A DNA stretch of 64,000 nt from Beta vulgaris subsp. vulgaris. Lineage: Eukaryota > Streptophyta > Magnoliopsida > Caryophyllales > Amaranthaceae. Positions 12,080 to 22,446 of the stretch are shown here, one piece after another. Positions within the stretch are counted from its first letter, which is position 1; every line of letters starts with the position of its first letter. Under the pieces are notes generated by a model. It saw only the letters and a program-made list of their open reading frames with translations. It was not told the DNA's origin and did no database searches. The stretch covers positions 43,144,888 through 43,208,887 of the forward strand of contig NC_079209.1 of NCBI RefSeq assembly GCF_026745355.1. Reading direction: 5' to 3'. The translations under genes and the position numbers were made by a program.

Positions 12080-12622
12080 ATAATCTTAACCCCCCGTTTT
12101 CAAGTTCTAAATTGTGTAAACCCTTCATCTTCCTTAAATGAACAATTCTTGAATTACCTGGAATTCCAGGCAGATAAAATTCCACCGGGAAAACGAGCAT
12201 CATCACGTACTACCTTCGGCTCTCATCTCCCGCGACGTTCCACCTCAATTCCATTGCAGCAGACAACGTCGAAAATTCATCACAATTCGCAATTTAGCAA
12301 ATCGTTTTGGAAGAAACCGACTACTATATCACAATTCGTACGCAATTTCATTATAGGTAATTCTTAATTTTCAAGTTGTAATTTTCACAACCGGTTTCGC
12401 TTTTCCCCCATTTTCTAGCTTTTTAGTCATGTAGTATTCCGAATACAAGTTTAATCTGACTTAAAAAAAATTGATCTTACTTAATTTCGCAAAAGTTGAT
12501 TTCTTCAACTTCTAGGGTTCCAATTCAATTCCATAACATAAGCATAAAATTAACGAGATAGTAGCAAAGCACAAATCATCAGAAGTTTGTATCCCACCAA
12601 GAGAATATGGTGTGCGAAAAGT
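12080..12622 (+). pseudogene. captured host-gene 5' end, possibly CRIPT
   Basis: Sequence with the look of a 5'UTR exon (about 12080-12357) ends at a splice donor, GGTAATTC. A second segment (about 12515-12622) ends with ATG GTG TGC GAA AAG T followed by a strong donor, GTAAGT, giving MVCEK plus the first base of a codon. CRIPT, a small conserved cysteine-rich protein, begins MVC[E/D]KCEKK, and the split codon starting with T would fit its next cysteine. Five residues are thin evidence and no second CRIPT exon is visible in the next 1.2 kb. The segment sits inside the composite insertion, so it is probably a captured fragment. Confidence 0.35.
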
Positions 12623-13841
12623 GTAAGTTTTTCTCTTCCTTTATGTAATCCAATTTCATGATATTCAGTTTTCAATTGCAATATTTCGTTTATTCAAAGA
12701 CCTGAATCACGAGGCATCAAAATTAGAACTGAGCTTTGCTATGATTTTCTTTTATATTGCAAATTTAGTCTGTTCTTTGACATCAGTGTTCAATTAGTTT
12801 GGATATTGAGGACAAGTCGGCAACCCAATTTTTTAAAGGGTTAGGTTCTATGTATAAGCAATCGATGTCTTAAGCACTTTGGCTGCTAGTGCACTAATAT
12901 CTTTTTAGGATGTATTAGCTACTTTCATCAATGTGTATGTTTTATGAAAACTCTTGATCTCAAGTTCCAAAAATGACTATATCCTCAATAACCATAATTT
13001 TGGTGGGTATGGTGAAAACTATAGGAAATTCTTACAATTTAGCCATGCTTAAGGCAGTAAAAAAGTTTACCTGTTTGGTACCTTGTAACCATTCCCGTTT
13101 ATTGAGAGTGTTGATTCCTATGGTGATAGAAGAGGGATTGTTCTTGAAGTTGTGCCATAGAAAGGCATGGTATCCAACACTTAGGAACAGACTCAAAGGA
13201 ACCAAGATGGTATCTAAATAATTTGCCACTGCCATATTTTGAGGCCTAAAAAAAATGTAAGACAACTTCTTTGGAGATCTATCGAAGGTTAATTAATTAA
13301 CTAGAGCTCCCAAAAAATAAATGGTTTGGAAGTTTGGTGAGATGAGTATTGCTTAATAGTCCTACGAATACTAAGGACAGTGGAGTCTTAGTCATGAAAG
13401 CAAATTAGTTAAAGCTTTTATCTGATGGAAACCAATAATCCAATACTATAGTTTGTTCTATTGCTTGGTGAGATGAGTATTGCTTAATAGTCCTACGAAT
13501 ACTATAATCTATTCTATTGCTTGGTATAAACGACCTATACTCTTGTTCAGTTTACTTCAAAAAAATATGCAGTAGAAACTTATTGGTCTATCGGTATTGT
13601 CTTGACTGTGCAGCAACATAACAAAGAGCTTTTAGTTGGTATGGTGAGACAACAATTTAAAAAACACGTACATATCCAGAAACTAAAGGATGAGTAAGTT
13701 TTAGCTCCATTCTCCTGAGCACTTGCACTAACACAACAAAAAATGTAAAATGTCGCCTCTAAAATAGAAAGAGCAACCTTAGTATCATACTAAGTTGTTT
13801 CAAGACCGTCTCATACAAAACTTGCGATAAAATTTTCAGTG
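12623..13841. other. intron-like remainder of the insertion, with a direct repeat
   Basis: No gene assigned. A 40-bp sequence starting GGTGAGATGAGTATTGCTTA occurs twice (about 13336 and 13469) with similar TTCTATTGCTTGGT flanks, a local duplication. Frames around 12973-13265 look partly exon-like, but I do not recognise a protein. Confidence 0.4.
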
Positions 13842-14351
13842 TGCAAAGCTAAGGAGGTGTTTAAAGTTGGTTACAACAACATATGGAGCACAAGCACTAA
13901 GAAGTACACTGCTAAGGAAAGTTATAAATAGCTGAAAGGTCAATATGAGACTGTGGGTTGGCATCATTGGGGGAATAGTCTTAATATTCCAAAACATGCC
14001 TTTATAAGCTGGCTTATTGCATTGGGAAAAGTTAAGACAAGAGATAGGTTGAAGGTTGCTGGAGTCTGTAATGATGTGGCATGCTTATTGTGTAACAGTG
14101 GGACTGATAGTTGTCTGCATCTTCTCTTTAGGTGCCACTTTAGCAGGACAGTGTGTGTAAATGTTATGAATTGGTTGCACATCAAAGTGGGGAATGATGA
14201 TTGTTTATATACTGCATGGAAAAAGTGGGGAAGAAGATACAGAAGTAGAAAACAACAACAGATTTGCTATAGTGCACTGGCAGCTTCTGTTTACCATATA
14301 TGGAGAGTAAGGAATCATTCTCTGTGGGGAGAATGCAGTGCTTCAGCTTGA
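13842..14351 (+). pseudogene. LINE ORF2 part 3: C-terminal zinc-binding region
   Basis: The frame 13953-14351 carries the reverse-transcriptase-associated zinc-binding region of plant LINEs: a WHHWGNSL-IPKHAFISWL stretch, then CLLCNSG...HLLFRCHFS, with Cys and His in the expected order, then a VYHIWRVRN motif near the end. A stop at about 13930 interrupts it. The following 250 bp to the poly(A) run at 14599 are the LINE 3'UTR. Confidence 0.85.
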
Positions 14352-14608
14352 TAGAGTGGTGTAGTGCATAAATCAAGTAGAGGTTGTTGGTAGAGTCAAA
14401 ATGCAGATGAAAGAGTCTTGGCCTGAAGCTGTAAGAAATTGAGTAACTGTAATCAGTGGCTAATGTAGCTGCTTGTGTGTGGTGTTTGTGTGTATTTAGT
14501 TGTTTTTGTTCTGCAAGTGTTTGTACTAGTTTGGCATAGGCTATAATGTTGTCTGTTGGCTCTCAATAGTTTTGATAATATAATTCTTACATTTTACCAA
14601 AAAAAAAA

Positions 14609-14929
14609 TCAGTTTAAAACAATTTAAATTTAGATTGGTTTAAATTAAGTTCAGTTTCAGTTTGAATTAGTTCAGTTAATTCAGTTACATATTCAGTTCA
14701 GTTCAGTTCAGTTGATCGATCAACTTTTTAGTTTTTTTCCCAGTTATTTTCAGTTGCAGTTTGTTTTAAAACTGTTGCAGTTCAGTTTTGGTTTTTTATT
14801 TACAGTTTATTTCAGTTTCAGTTCATCATTTTTTCAGTTGATGTCAGTTACAGTTACTCTCTGTTCAGTTTAATTCAGTTCAAATTTCAATTATGTCAGT
14901 TCAATCAGCAGTTCATTAACCAAAGTTAC
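14609..14929. repeat. degenerate TCAGTT-rich repeat
   Basis: An array of TCAGTT, TTCAGTTCAG and TTTCAGTT motifs, the complement of the AACTGA-type repeats in the MITE at 10713-11813. No termini were recognised. It lies between the LINE poly(A) tail and the chitinase pseudogene. Confidence 0.5.
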
Positions 14930-15023
14930 AGCTCTACTTCCACCCAATTTCCTGGGTGAGATATGCTAAGAAGGCAGCAACTTCACACTTTTTATCGTCA
15001 TCGGTCTTCCAGTGCCAAACTAA

Positions 15024-15336
15024 GGGCTCGTTTGGTTGAAGTTGGGAAGTATAAATACCCATGAATTTGCATTGCCCATGACATTTAACTTCCTGGGAAT
15101 TACATTTTTTTGTTTGGTTGAACATGGGAAATTCTATTTCCCATGGGAACTTCCACTTACTTAGGGTGGCCTAGGTATGTTATTTCCTCCATTTTGTAGG
15201 AAATAAAACTTCCTAGGAAGTTTTACTTCCCATGTTTTTGTCAACCAAATAACAACACATTTACTTATTTCCTTGGAATTCTTATTTCTTAGGAATTCTA
15301 ATTTCCCATGCATTTGAAGGTTAACCAAATAAGCTC
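15024..15336. mobile_element. PIF/Harbinger-like MITE, 313 bp
   Basis: Ends GGGCTCGTTTGGTT and, from the other side, GAGCTTATTTGGTT, flanked by TAA at 15021-15023 and 15337-15339. The interior is strongly palindromic with repeated CTTCC/GGAAG and CCCATG motifs. Inserted within the chitinase pseudogene's exon 1. Confidence 0.85.
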
Positions 15337-15507
15337 TAAGTACAGAAACTGATAACTTGTTTGGTTGATCACCACATTAAAGAAACAACACCAGTTGTGG
15401 TGGTTCAGCAATAACATGGACATTATCGGCATCCTTCGCGGCTGTAGCCAACTGTGTTGTCGCAGTAATCAAATTTGCTACAACATAATCCAACGATACA
15501 ATCACGA

Positions 15508-16284
15508 TTTTTTTGGGTATAATATAAGTATATATTACCGAATCAATAAAAAAGCCACCAATTTACATCCTAAACTGCAGAGAAACAGAACTCCTCAATG
15601 CAGTATAGACTAACAAAATCTATACACACCTATTTACAAGTATATTAATCCAGTATCATTTGTTCCTCATCAAACCACTATAATTCTACACAACTATTGA
15701 ATCTCCCATAAAGTCTCTCTGTATCTGTTTAATAATCTAAATTGGACTCTTAACATCATCATTCCACAACACGAAATTTCTATTGTGCCATATATGATAA
15801 ACCAAGTCAGTAAGGGTAGCATAACAAATGTTTTTGTTGTTTTTTATTTTTCTATATTTAACCCCATTTCTTCCATCAAACATAATGACTCTCTTGAGTA
15901 GTATATGTAATTTCCAGCCAATCCATAATACCATGGCAGACTAGCATGCTACCTTCACATATGAAGAATAGATGTTCACAGGTCTCCTCTTCAATACCAC
16001 AAATCATACAGTTCTTATCGTGACTTACACCAGCTCTACAAAGTTTTTCTTTTGTTTTCAACTTACCAAATGCTGCAAGCCATGCAAGTGTTTTGGAATG
16101 TTCAGGGTATTCCAGGCCCTATGATGCCAAGGAAAGTGCACTTGTTTCCCCTGTAGCCAAGCAAACCCGTCTTTGATAGTGTATTTTTTTTGTCTGTGTG
16201 AGCCAAGTGTTGGTGTATGCAACCTTAGACACATCCTTCATCTTCCATATTGCTCTCCAAACCCAACTTGCACTGGATGGTGGT
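15508..16284 (-). mobile_element. 5'-truncated LINE fragment
   Basis: A minus-strand LINE tail. A T-run at 15508-15514 is the poly(A) tail, and upstream on the minus strand are the VYHIWHNRN motif (about 15780), the zinc-binding region with CMICG...CEHLFFIC (about 15960-16015) and PPSSASWVWRAIWK (about 16230-16280). Short similar sequences flank it: ACAATCACGATTT at 15498 and ACAACCGCAATTT at 16285, 10 of 13 identical, consistent with an old target duplication. It splits the hevein/signal region of the chitinase pseudogene. Confidence 0.85.
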
Positions 16285-16468
16285 ACAACCGCAATTTCGT
16301 GCCATATATAACTAGGGCACTTTACAAACAAGCTAAGCAACGGCCAAGATTATGGCATATATTGGTCCAAAAGAAGACAATTTGGAGAAGTATGATGATA
16401 GAATGATAGGGGAGGAAAAGCAAGCAATTTATGAGATGAGGCGCCTAAAAATGAACAAACTTAAAAAG

Positions 16469-17057
16469 TGTTAGGTATAAGAGCGCAGCGGAAACGTAAT
16501 AAGATCGAGAAATTAATAAGAAAAATAATGCAAGAAAAGCAATAAGGGACACACAATATTTAACGTGAGAAAAATCCTCAAATAGAGGTAAAAAACCCAC
16601 GGACGACGAGTACCCAAAATCCACTATATAAAATTATGAGAGTACAAGTACCCCAAATTAATAGGGTAAAGATAAAATTACAACTCCCACAATTGTTAAT
16701 TACAAACTCACAAAGGAGAAAATTAGAGTGAATAGTGGAGTAGGATATTGTGTGGATGGCTTTTTGTAGATGGCTTTTTTTGTAGTTTTTATGGGATAGC
16801 CAAATGAGGTTCAACACCTCTATTTATAGGTGTTCAATGTCGGCTTAGGAATAAAAAAAATCATTAGAATGCTCTAGAATTTTATTTGATGCATTTGTTC
16901 TCCAAGAGCCACGTAACATGTTGTTGGAGAATTCTAGTGGGATCATGACAAATCATGATCAAAATATTGATCTTCATACTACCAAATATTGATGGTTTAT
17001 GATATAAACCGACATTAGCTTGCGGGCTAATGGAATTTGGGCCATCTTGACCCAACA
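16469..17057 (-). repeat. Copia 3' LTR
   Basis: 589-bp LTR with TG...CA ends (TGTTAGG on the plus strand, CCCAACA at 17057). On the coding strand it is the 3' LTR. Confidence 0.93.
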
Positions 17058-17072
17058 ATCTCCACCTTGGAA
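17058..17072 (-). other. Copia polypurine tract
   Basis: On the minus strand CCAAGGTGGAGAT lies directly before the 3' LTR, the usual plus-strand primer position of plant copia elements. Confidence 0.8.
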
Positions 17073-17112
17073 CAAATTCCGTAGGTCACTCGTCGTCTGA
17101 TCCCCAACGGGC

Positions 17113-18367
17113 CTAGCAAGCATGAATTCCCACTAAGTCTAAGCAATGATCGAACTTAGTGGTAGGAAGTGACTTTGTAAGCATATCTGCTGGATTATCT
17201 GAAGTGTGAACTTTTTTGACAATAATGTCACCTACAGCAATTGTATCTCTGACATAGTGGTATTTGATAGAAATATGCTTAGTCTTGGAGTGATATGCAT
17301 CATTCTTGGTGAGAAAGATAGCACTTTGGCTGTCAGAGAAGATGGTAGTGATACCTTGTGAAACACCACGATCCATAACAAGACCTCACAACCATGTAGC
17401 TTCGTTTATACCTTCTGTAGCTGCAATGTACTCTGCTTCAGTTGTTGAACGAGCAGCTTTAGATTGCAATGAAGCTTTCCAGCTTATTGCACCAGAACAT
17501 AGAGTGAAGATATAACTTGAAAGTGACCTTCGACGGTCCAAATCACCACCATAGTCAGAGTCAACGAACCCAACAACATCACTTGAAGATGTTAGAGTCC
17601 TATCAAAGACCAACCCCAGATCTATGGTACCTTTTAGGTAACGGAATATCCATTTAACGGCATTCCAATGATCTTTTCCGGGGTTGTGCATATACCAGCT
17701 CACCATGCTAACGGCATATGCAAGATCAGGTCTAGTGCAGACCATGGCATACATGAGACTACCAACTGCACTAGCATAGGGAATGCTACACATTTTTTTT
17801 TCTTCCTCTGATTGTGGACATGAAGTAGATGATAATTTAAAATGAGCAGCAAGAGGAGTAGAGACAGACTTACAGTTATTCATGCTGAATTTATCAAGAA
17901 TTTTCTTGATATAATTCTTCTGTGATAAGTATAATTTTCCGGCTTGTCGATCTCGACGTATCTCCATGCCAAGAATTTTCTTTGCTGCGCCAAGATCCTT
18001 CATCTCGAACTCCTTACTTAGTTGAGACTTCAAGTTGTTGATTAGAGACTTATCACAAGATGTATCATCATGTCATCCACGTACAACAACAAATATAGAC
18101 ATACACTCCATCAAACTGTTGGAAATAAACACAGTGATCATATTGACTGCGTGTGTAGCCATGTCCAATCATGAAAGAGTCAAATTTCTTGTACCACTGT
18201 CTGGGAGCTTGTTTTAGGCCATATAAGGATTTCTTCAAGCGACAGACCAGGTTTTCCTTTCCAGGAACAACAAATCCCTCGGGTTGCTTCATGTATATCT
18301 CTTCTTCAAGATCTCCGTGAAGAAAAGCAGTTTTGACATCGAGTTGCTCTAACTCCATGTCAAACAT
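17113..18367 (-). pseudogene. Copia reverse transcriptase and RNase H
   Basis: RT begins near 18367 with LDVKTAFLHGDLEEEIYM and continues in a second frame from 18033 (LSKEFEMKDLGAAKKILGMEI). The YVDD catalytic box at 18072-18083 lies in a third frame, so at least one frameshift sits just before it. RNase H follows from about 17530 (VGFVDSDYGGDLDRRRS, ATTEAEYIA) to 17113 ([28 protein letters not shown]), with a stop between 17376 and 17386. These enzymes copy element RNA to DNA inside the virus-like particle. Inactive here. Confidence 0.9.
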
Positions 18368-18692
18368 AGCAACTAATGCAAGAAGGACTCTAATAGAGGT
18401 ATGACGTACAACAGGAGAGAAAATTTCATTAAAGTCAATACCTTCTCTTTGATTGCAGCCTTTGACAACAAGGCGTGCCTTCCATCTTGCAGGTTCGACC
18501 CCGGGAATTCCTTCCTTTTGCTTGTAAATCCATCTACATGTAAGCGCTCTTCGGCCTTTAGGTAGCTCTACCAGATCCCAAGTGCCTTCTTGTGGAGACT
18601 TTCAATCTCCTCATTCATAGCCAGAGCCAATTAGATGATTTGGTCCGAGATGGCTTCAGAATAAGTAGATGGCTCGACCCACTGGAGTTTCT

Positions 18693-19840
18693 TCACCTAC
18701 GTAAGCATAAGCAACCAGTACTCCTCTTCTGGATATCTCGTGGATCTCTTTTGTTGCCTTCTCGGACGATCTCGTGCGAGATTATAATCCGATTGTTGTG
18801 GCTGGATAGTGTCTGTGGTACCTGGAGCACGATCATCATCGTGTGCATCATGGCTGGATTGTGGGGTCGAGGAAGAGTGAGCATCAACCATGGGAGACTA
18901 GTACTTGTCTCCAACTCCACCTTTTCGCCTGCACTTTCCTGATCACCTGTGCTCGGAGAAGAAATAGAAGACTCCGATCCAGAAGATTTTAACATAGCAT
19001 TTTCATTGAAAGTGACATCTCTACTAAGAATAATTTTCTTAGTTTCAAGACACCACAATCTATAACCTTTAGATTCAGAAGAATAACCAATGAAAATGCA
19101 TTTCACAGCTCTAGAGCTAATTTCCCTCATTGATATGAGCATAAGCGGTACAACCAAATACTTTGAGAGAAGAATAGTCAACAGTTGTACCTGACCATAC
19201 TTCTTCTGGAATTTTGAAGTCGATAGAAGAGTGTGGAGATCGGTTGACATATAAGCAGCCGTGGAGATAGCTTCCGTCCATAGATCACGGCGATGCCACA
19301 ATCCAGCATTAGAGAGCATACAACGAGCTCTCTCGAGGAGAGTTCTGTTCATACGTTCTGCTACACCATTCTGTTGAGGCTTGCCGGGTAATGTTTTGTG
19401 TCTAGCAATGCCGGCTTGTGCGCAGAATTCTTCAAATTCACCATCACAGAACTCCAAGCCCCGATCAGTCCTGAGCTTCTTGACTTTTCTGCCAGTCTGG
19501 TTTCACAAAGAGCCTTCCACTTTTTGAAAGTAGGGAAGGTATCATTTTTATGTCTTAAGAAATAGGTCCAGACTTTACGAGAAAAGTCATCAATAATGGT
19601 CATCATATAACGTTTGCCAGAATAAGATGTGACCCTTGAAGGTCCCCATAAATCAGAATGAATATAATCAAGAATAGCTTTGGTACTGTGAGTAGCTGTA
19701 GAGAAACTTACTTTCTTTTGTTTCCCATAAACACAATGCTCACAGAATTCCAGCTTACCAGTACCAGGTGTAAGAAGACCACGCTTGCTCAGGATTTCCA
19801 TACCTTTCTCACTCATGTGGCCAAGGCGCATATGCCACAA
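18693..19840 (-). pseudogene. Copia integrase
   Basis: The GAG-pre-integrase region ([13 protein letters not shown], then [11 protein letters not shown], the H and C residues of the HHCC zinc fold) lies at about 19720-19840. The catalytic core follows: DLWGPS near 19640, the [12 protein letters not shown] segment near 19580, and, in another frame from 19457, [10 protein letters not shown] with the [16 protein letters not shown] box holding the catalytic Glu. A frameshift around 19450-19500 separates the halves. The C-terminal part has decayed, with several stops between 18370 and 18690. Confidence 0.9.
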
Positions 19841-20271
19841 TGAGTGAGATCTGAATCAGAGAGTGAGGATGAAACAGCTGCTGAACCTGTCACTGTATGT
19901 CCCTGCAAGACATACAGACTGCCATATCTACAGGCTTTCATGACAATCAGGGCACCTTTAGTAACCTTCATAACTCCACCTTGAGCTGAGAATTTATAAC
20001 CAAGGGACTCAAGAGTGCCCAATGAAATTAAGTTGCGTTTTAAGTCAGGAATATGACGAACTTTAGTTAAAGTCCTGACAACGCCATCATGAGTCTTGAT
20101 TTTGATTGAACCTATTCCAATAGCCTTGCAGGGAGTATCATTTCCCATTAAGACAGTACCACAATCAACAGATTCATAAGTGGTAAACCAGTCCCTATGA
20201 GGACACATATGATAGGTGCAACCAGAATCAAGAATCCATTCATGAAGACCCTTCTTTTCAGAAGTTACCAA
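19813..20271 (-). pseudogene. Copia aspartic protease
   Basis: [11 protein letters not shown] near 20230 holds the D-S-G active site typical of copia proteases, followed by the [12 protein letters not shown] segment near 20020. The frame is open over 152 codons and runs close to the pre-integrase region. Its role is to process the gag-pol polyprotein. Confidence 0.9.
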
Positions 20272-20375
20272 TAATACGAGTCACCTTCAGAGTCAGTTTC
20301 AATGAAACTGGCTTCGGCGGATTTTTGAGGTTGTTTTGATTTTTCTTCTTCTCTTTTTTATTTTTCAACTTATAA

Positions 20376-21100
20376 CACTCAGAAATTTCATGCCCTGACT
20401 TCTTACAATAACGACAGGTTATGTTTGATTTATGTCCCCTTGATTTAGATCTAAATTTCTTTTTATGGGTACTTCCTCTTTCTTGTATCTCCCTCTTACA
20501 TTTAAACCTTCAGCTTTATCATTAGTATGCACTTCAAGGTCAAATTTTTCTTTTGAGAGTAAATTAGACTTAACATCTTCAAAGATAAAGTACCATTATT
20601 AACATATAACATAATTTCCTTAAAGTGCTTGTAAGAGGGAGGTAGGGACACAATTAATAAAACAGCTTTATCCTCATCATCAATCTTGATTTCTAAATTT
20701 TCAAGATCAATAAGAATAGAATTAAATTCATTTAGATGAGATTGAATGGAAGTACCTTCCGCCATACGAATTGTGTATAGCCTTTCTTTGAGACGGAGTT
20801 TATTTGCGAGGCTCTTGGTCATATAGAGAGACTCCAACTTTGACCATAACCCGGCTGTGGTCTCTTCATGGATGACCTCGCGTAACACCTCCTTGGCTAG
20901 ACATAATTGGATCGCCGACATTGCTTTTTCATCCATCTCTTCCCATTGCTCGTCAGTCATTGTTGCCGGCTTTTTAGTTTTTCCTTCTAAAGCCTTTTTT
21001 AATCCGTTCTGGGTAAGACGGCCTTCATCTGGATCCTCCAGATGCTAAAGCTTATCTTGCCATCAAATTTCTCGATGTCGAACTTAGTGACAGTCGACAT
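20376..21100 (-). pseudogene. Copia gag with CCHC knuckle
   Basis: A start codon at 21098-21100 (MSTVTKFDIEKFDG) opens a copia gag. The frame is shifted near 21020 and resumes at 20960, with the characteristic LWSKLESLYMTKSLANKL and LNEFNSILIDLENL segments. A CX2CX4HX4C zinc knuckle lies at about 20376-20417, again in a shifted frame. Gag forms the virus-like particle. Confidence 0.88.
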
Positions 21101-21111
21101 ATTGAACCGTT

Positions 21112-21124
21112 AGCTCGGATACCA
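21112..21124 (-). other. Copia primer binding site
   Basis: TGGTATCCGAGC on the minus strand, two bases after the 5' LTR, resembles the complement of the initiator tRNA-Met 3' end used by most plant copia elements. Confidence 0.8.
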
Positions 21125-21126
21125 CT

Positions 21127-21708
21127 TGTTAGGTATAAGAGCGTAGCGGAAACGTAATAAGATCGAGAAATTAATAAGAAAAATAATGCAAGAAAAGCAA
21201 TAAGGGACACACAATATTAACGTGGGAAAATCCTCAAATAGAGGTAAAAAACCACGGACGACGAGTACCCAAAATCCACTATATAAAATTATGAGAGTAC
21301 AAGTACCCAAATTAATAGGGTAAAGATAAAATTAAACTCCCACAATTGTTAATTACAAACTCACAAAGGAGAAAATTAGAGTGAATAGTGGAGTAGGATA
21401 TTGTGTGGATGGCTTTTTGTAGATGGCTTTTTTGTAGTTTTTATGGGAAAGCCAAATGAGGTTCAACACCTCTATTTATAGGTGTTCAATGTCGGCTTAG
21501 GAACAAAAAAATCATTAGAATGCTCTAGAATTTCATTTGATGCATTTGTTCTCCAAGAGCCACGTAACATGTTGCTGGAGAATTCTAGTGGGATCATGAC
21601 AAATCATGATCAAAATATTGATCTTCATACTACCAAAGATTGATGGTTTATGATATAAACCGACATTAGCTTGTGGGCTAATGGAATTTGGGCCATCTTG
21701 ACCCAACA
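21127..21708 (-). repeat. Copia 5' LTR
   Basis: 582-bp copy nearly identical to the LTR at 16469-17057, with ends TGTTAGG and CCCAACA on the plus strand. Expected to carry the element's promoter. Confidence 0.93.
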
Positions 21709-22429
21709 AGAAGTTACTTCTATGTTCTAATCCATTTAATTTTTTGTCTTCCATTATTTAGATCTTTTTTAGGGAGCTTTTCTATGCTTGTTCCACTAAC
21801 TTAAGAAGTAAGATTACTTGTCAACAACAAACCAACTTAAAAAATCTATTTTAAAAAAAAACATATTGAAAAATTTTCCATTCTTGCTTAGTTACTCATT
21901 AATTGAAAGACATATAACATTCATAATTGAAGTCAAGTTTAGAATATGATTGTTAAATCTGATATGAAAATTATTCATTATTTTCATATGCGGCCTTGGG
22001 TGTGGTTTGTTTGATTCAACTAATCATAGAAGAGTTGGTATTTATTTTTCTTTTGATGAAAAGAGTTGGTATTTGTTGCGACCATATATTCATACCAATC
22101 AAATCATCCATTTGTCGTAGAAGGAGATAAAACAATTGAACTTGCACAAAGAGAGCTAGAGATAGTAAAACCCAATATACAAGTAATGTCCTCCTTGATT
22201 TGGGTACAAATAAATTCAAGTCGCTAGGTTAATAAATCAATTCGGTGTTCGGTATAGGTCCTCAGCAACATTAGACTGGATGCTTTCTTTGGTTATATGT
22301 CCACATCTATTCGAATTATTCTCAATTTAAACGACAGTCGATTTGAAGGAATCTCGCAATTTGACGCACTACATTGGCGCCTTGCGGTGTATAACTCATG
22401 AAGTGTTTGATCCGTTTACACTTCATAGT
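21709..22429. other. unassigned AT-rich stretch
   Basis: No gene or clear element boundary. It lies between the Copia element and promoter-like sequence homologous to that of the intact chitinase, so it probably contains another, unrecognised insertion of about 600 bp. Confidence 0.4.
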
Positions 22430-22446
22430 GTTGACATTTGACTTTG
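22430..22446 (-). promoter_or_regulatory. W-box pair shared with the intact chitinase promoter
   Basis: GTTGACATTTGACTTTG contains two TTGAC W-box cores and is the same unit seen twice upstream of the intact chitinase (48397-48446), preceded in both places by GTTTGATnCGTTTA. It is best read as the displaced promoter of the chitinase pseudogene. Confidence 0.6.

Larger units (their letters stand above)
10661..13841. mobile_element. composite insertion in the LINE, CACTA-like left end
   Basis: The insertion starts with CACTATTACAAAAAAGGG, a classical CACTA-type terminus. The right boundary is inferred from where LINE homology resumes (13842); it reads TTTTCAGTG, only loosely complementary to the left end. 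About 20-25 codons of LINE sequence are missing across the junction and the flanking triplets (TAT and TGC) differ, so insertion was accompanied by a deletion or the right end is degenerate. The interior holds a Harbinger-type MITE and host-gene-like exon sequence. Confidence 0.5.
5287..14608 (+). mobile_element. L1-type LINE, split by two insertions
   Basis: ORF1, endonuclease, reverse transcriptase and a C-terminal zinc-binding region follow one another in the right order on the plus strand and finish with a poly(A) run at 14599-14608. The element is broken by a CACTA element (8591-10036) and by a composite insertion (10661-13841). Its own sequence is therefore 5287-8590, 10037-10660 and 13842-14608, about 4.7 kb. 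Multiple stops and frameshifts make it inactive. I found no convincing target duplication, and ORF1 begins close to the 5' boundary, so some 5'UTR may be missing. Confidence 0.85.
14938..16395 (-). pseudogene. class IV chitinase pseudogene, interrupted by MITE and LINE
   Basis: Three separated blocks align in order with exon 1 of the intact chitinase at 47803-48223. Block 14938-15020 matches the start of the GH19 domain (EVAAFLAYLTQEIG, where the intact gene has [14 protein letters not shown]). Block 15340-15507 covers the linker and hevein domain. Block 16284-16395 covers the signal peptide and the bases before the start codon. A MITE separates the first two blocks and a LINE fragment the last two. 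Both possible start codons are mutated, the catalytic HET is QEI, and exon 2 is absent on this side. This is a dead paralogue of the intact gene, on the same strand. Confidence 0.85.
16469..21708 (-). mobile_element. Ty1/copia LTR retrotransposon, 5.2 kb
   Basis: Two LTRs (16469-17057 and 21127-21708) enclose gag, protease, integrase, reverse transcriptase and RNase H in copia order on the minus strand. The flanks are AAAAG (16464-16468) and AGAAG (21709-21713), a target duplication with one change. The LTRs differ by roughly a dozen substitutions and short indels by eye, so the insertion is fairly recent compared with the other copia element in the window. Frameshifts in most domains make it non-autonomous. 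It lies about 70 bp upstream of the chitinase pseudogene start, in its promoter. Confidence 0.95.

Noticed and set aside
13032..13265. Possible host exon around 12973-13265
   Set aside because: Fairly balanced amino-acid composition in short pieces, but no recognisable protein and no consistent frame or splice sites.
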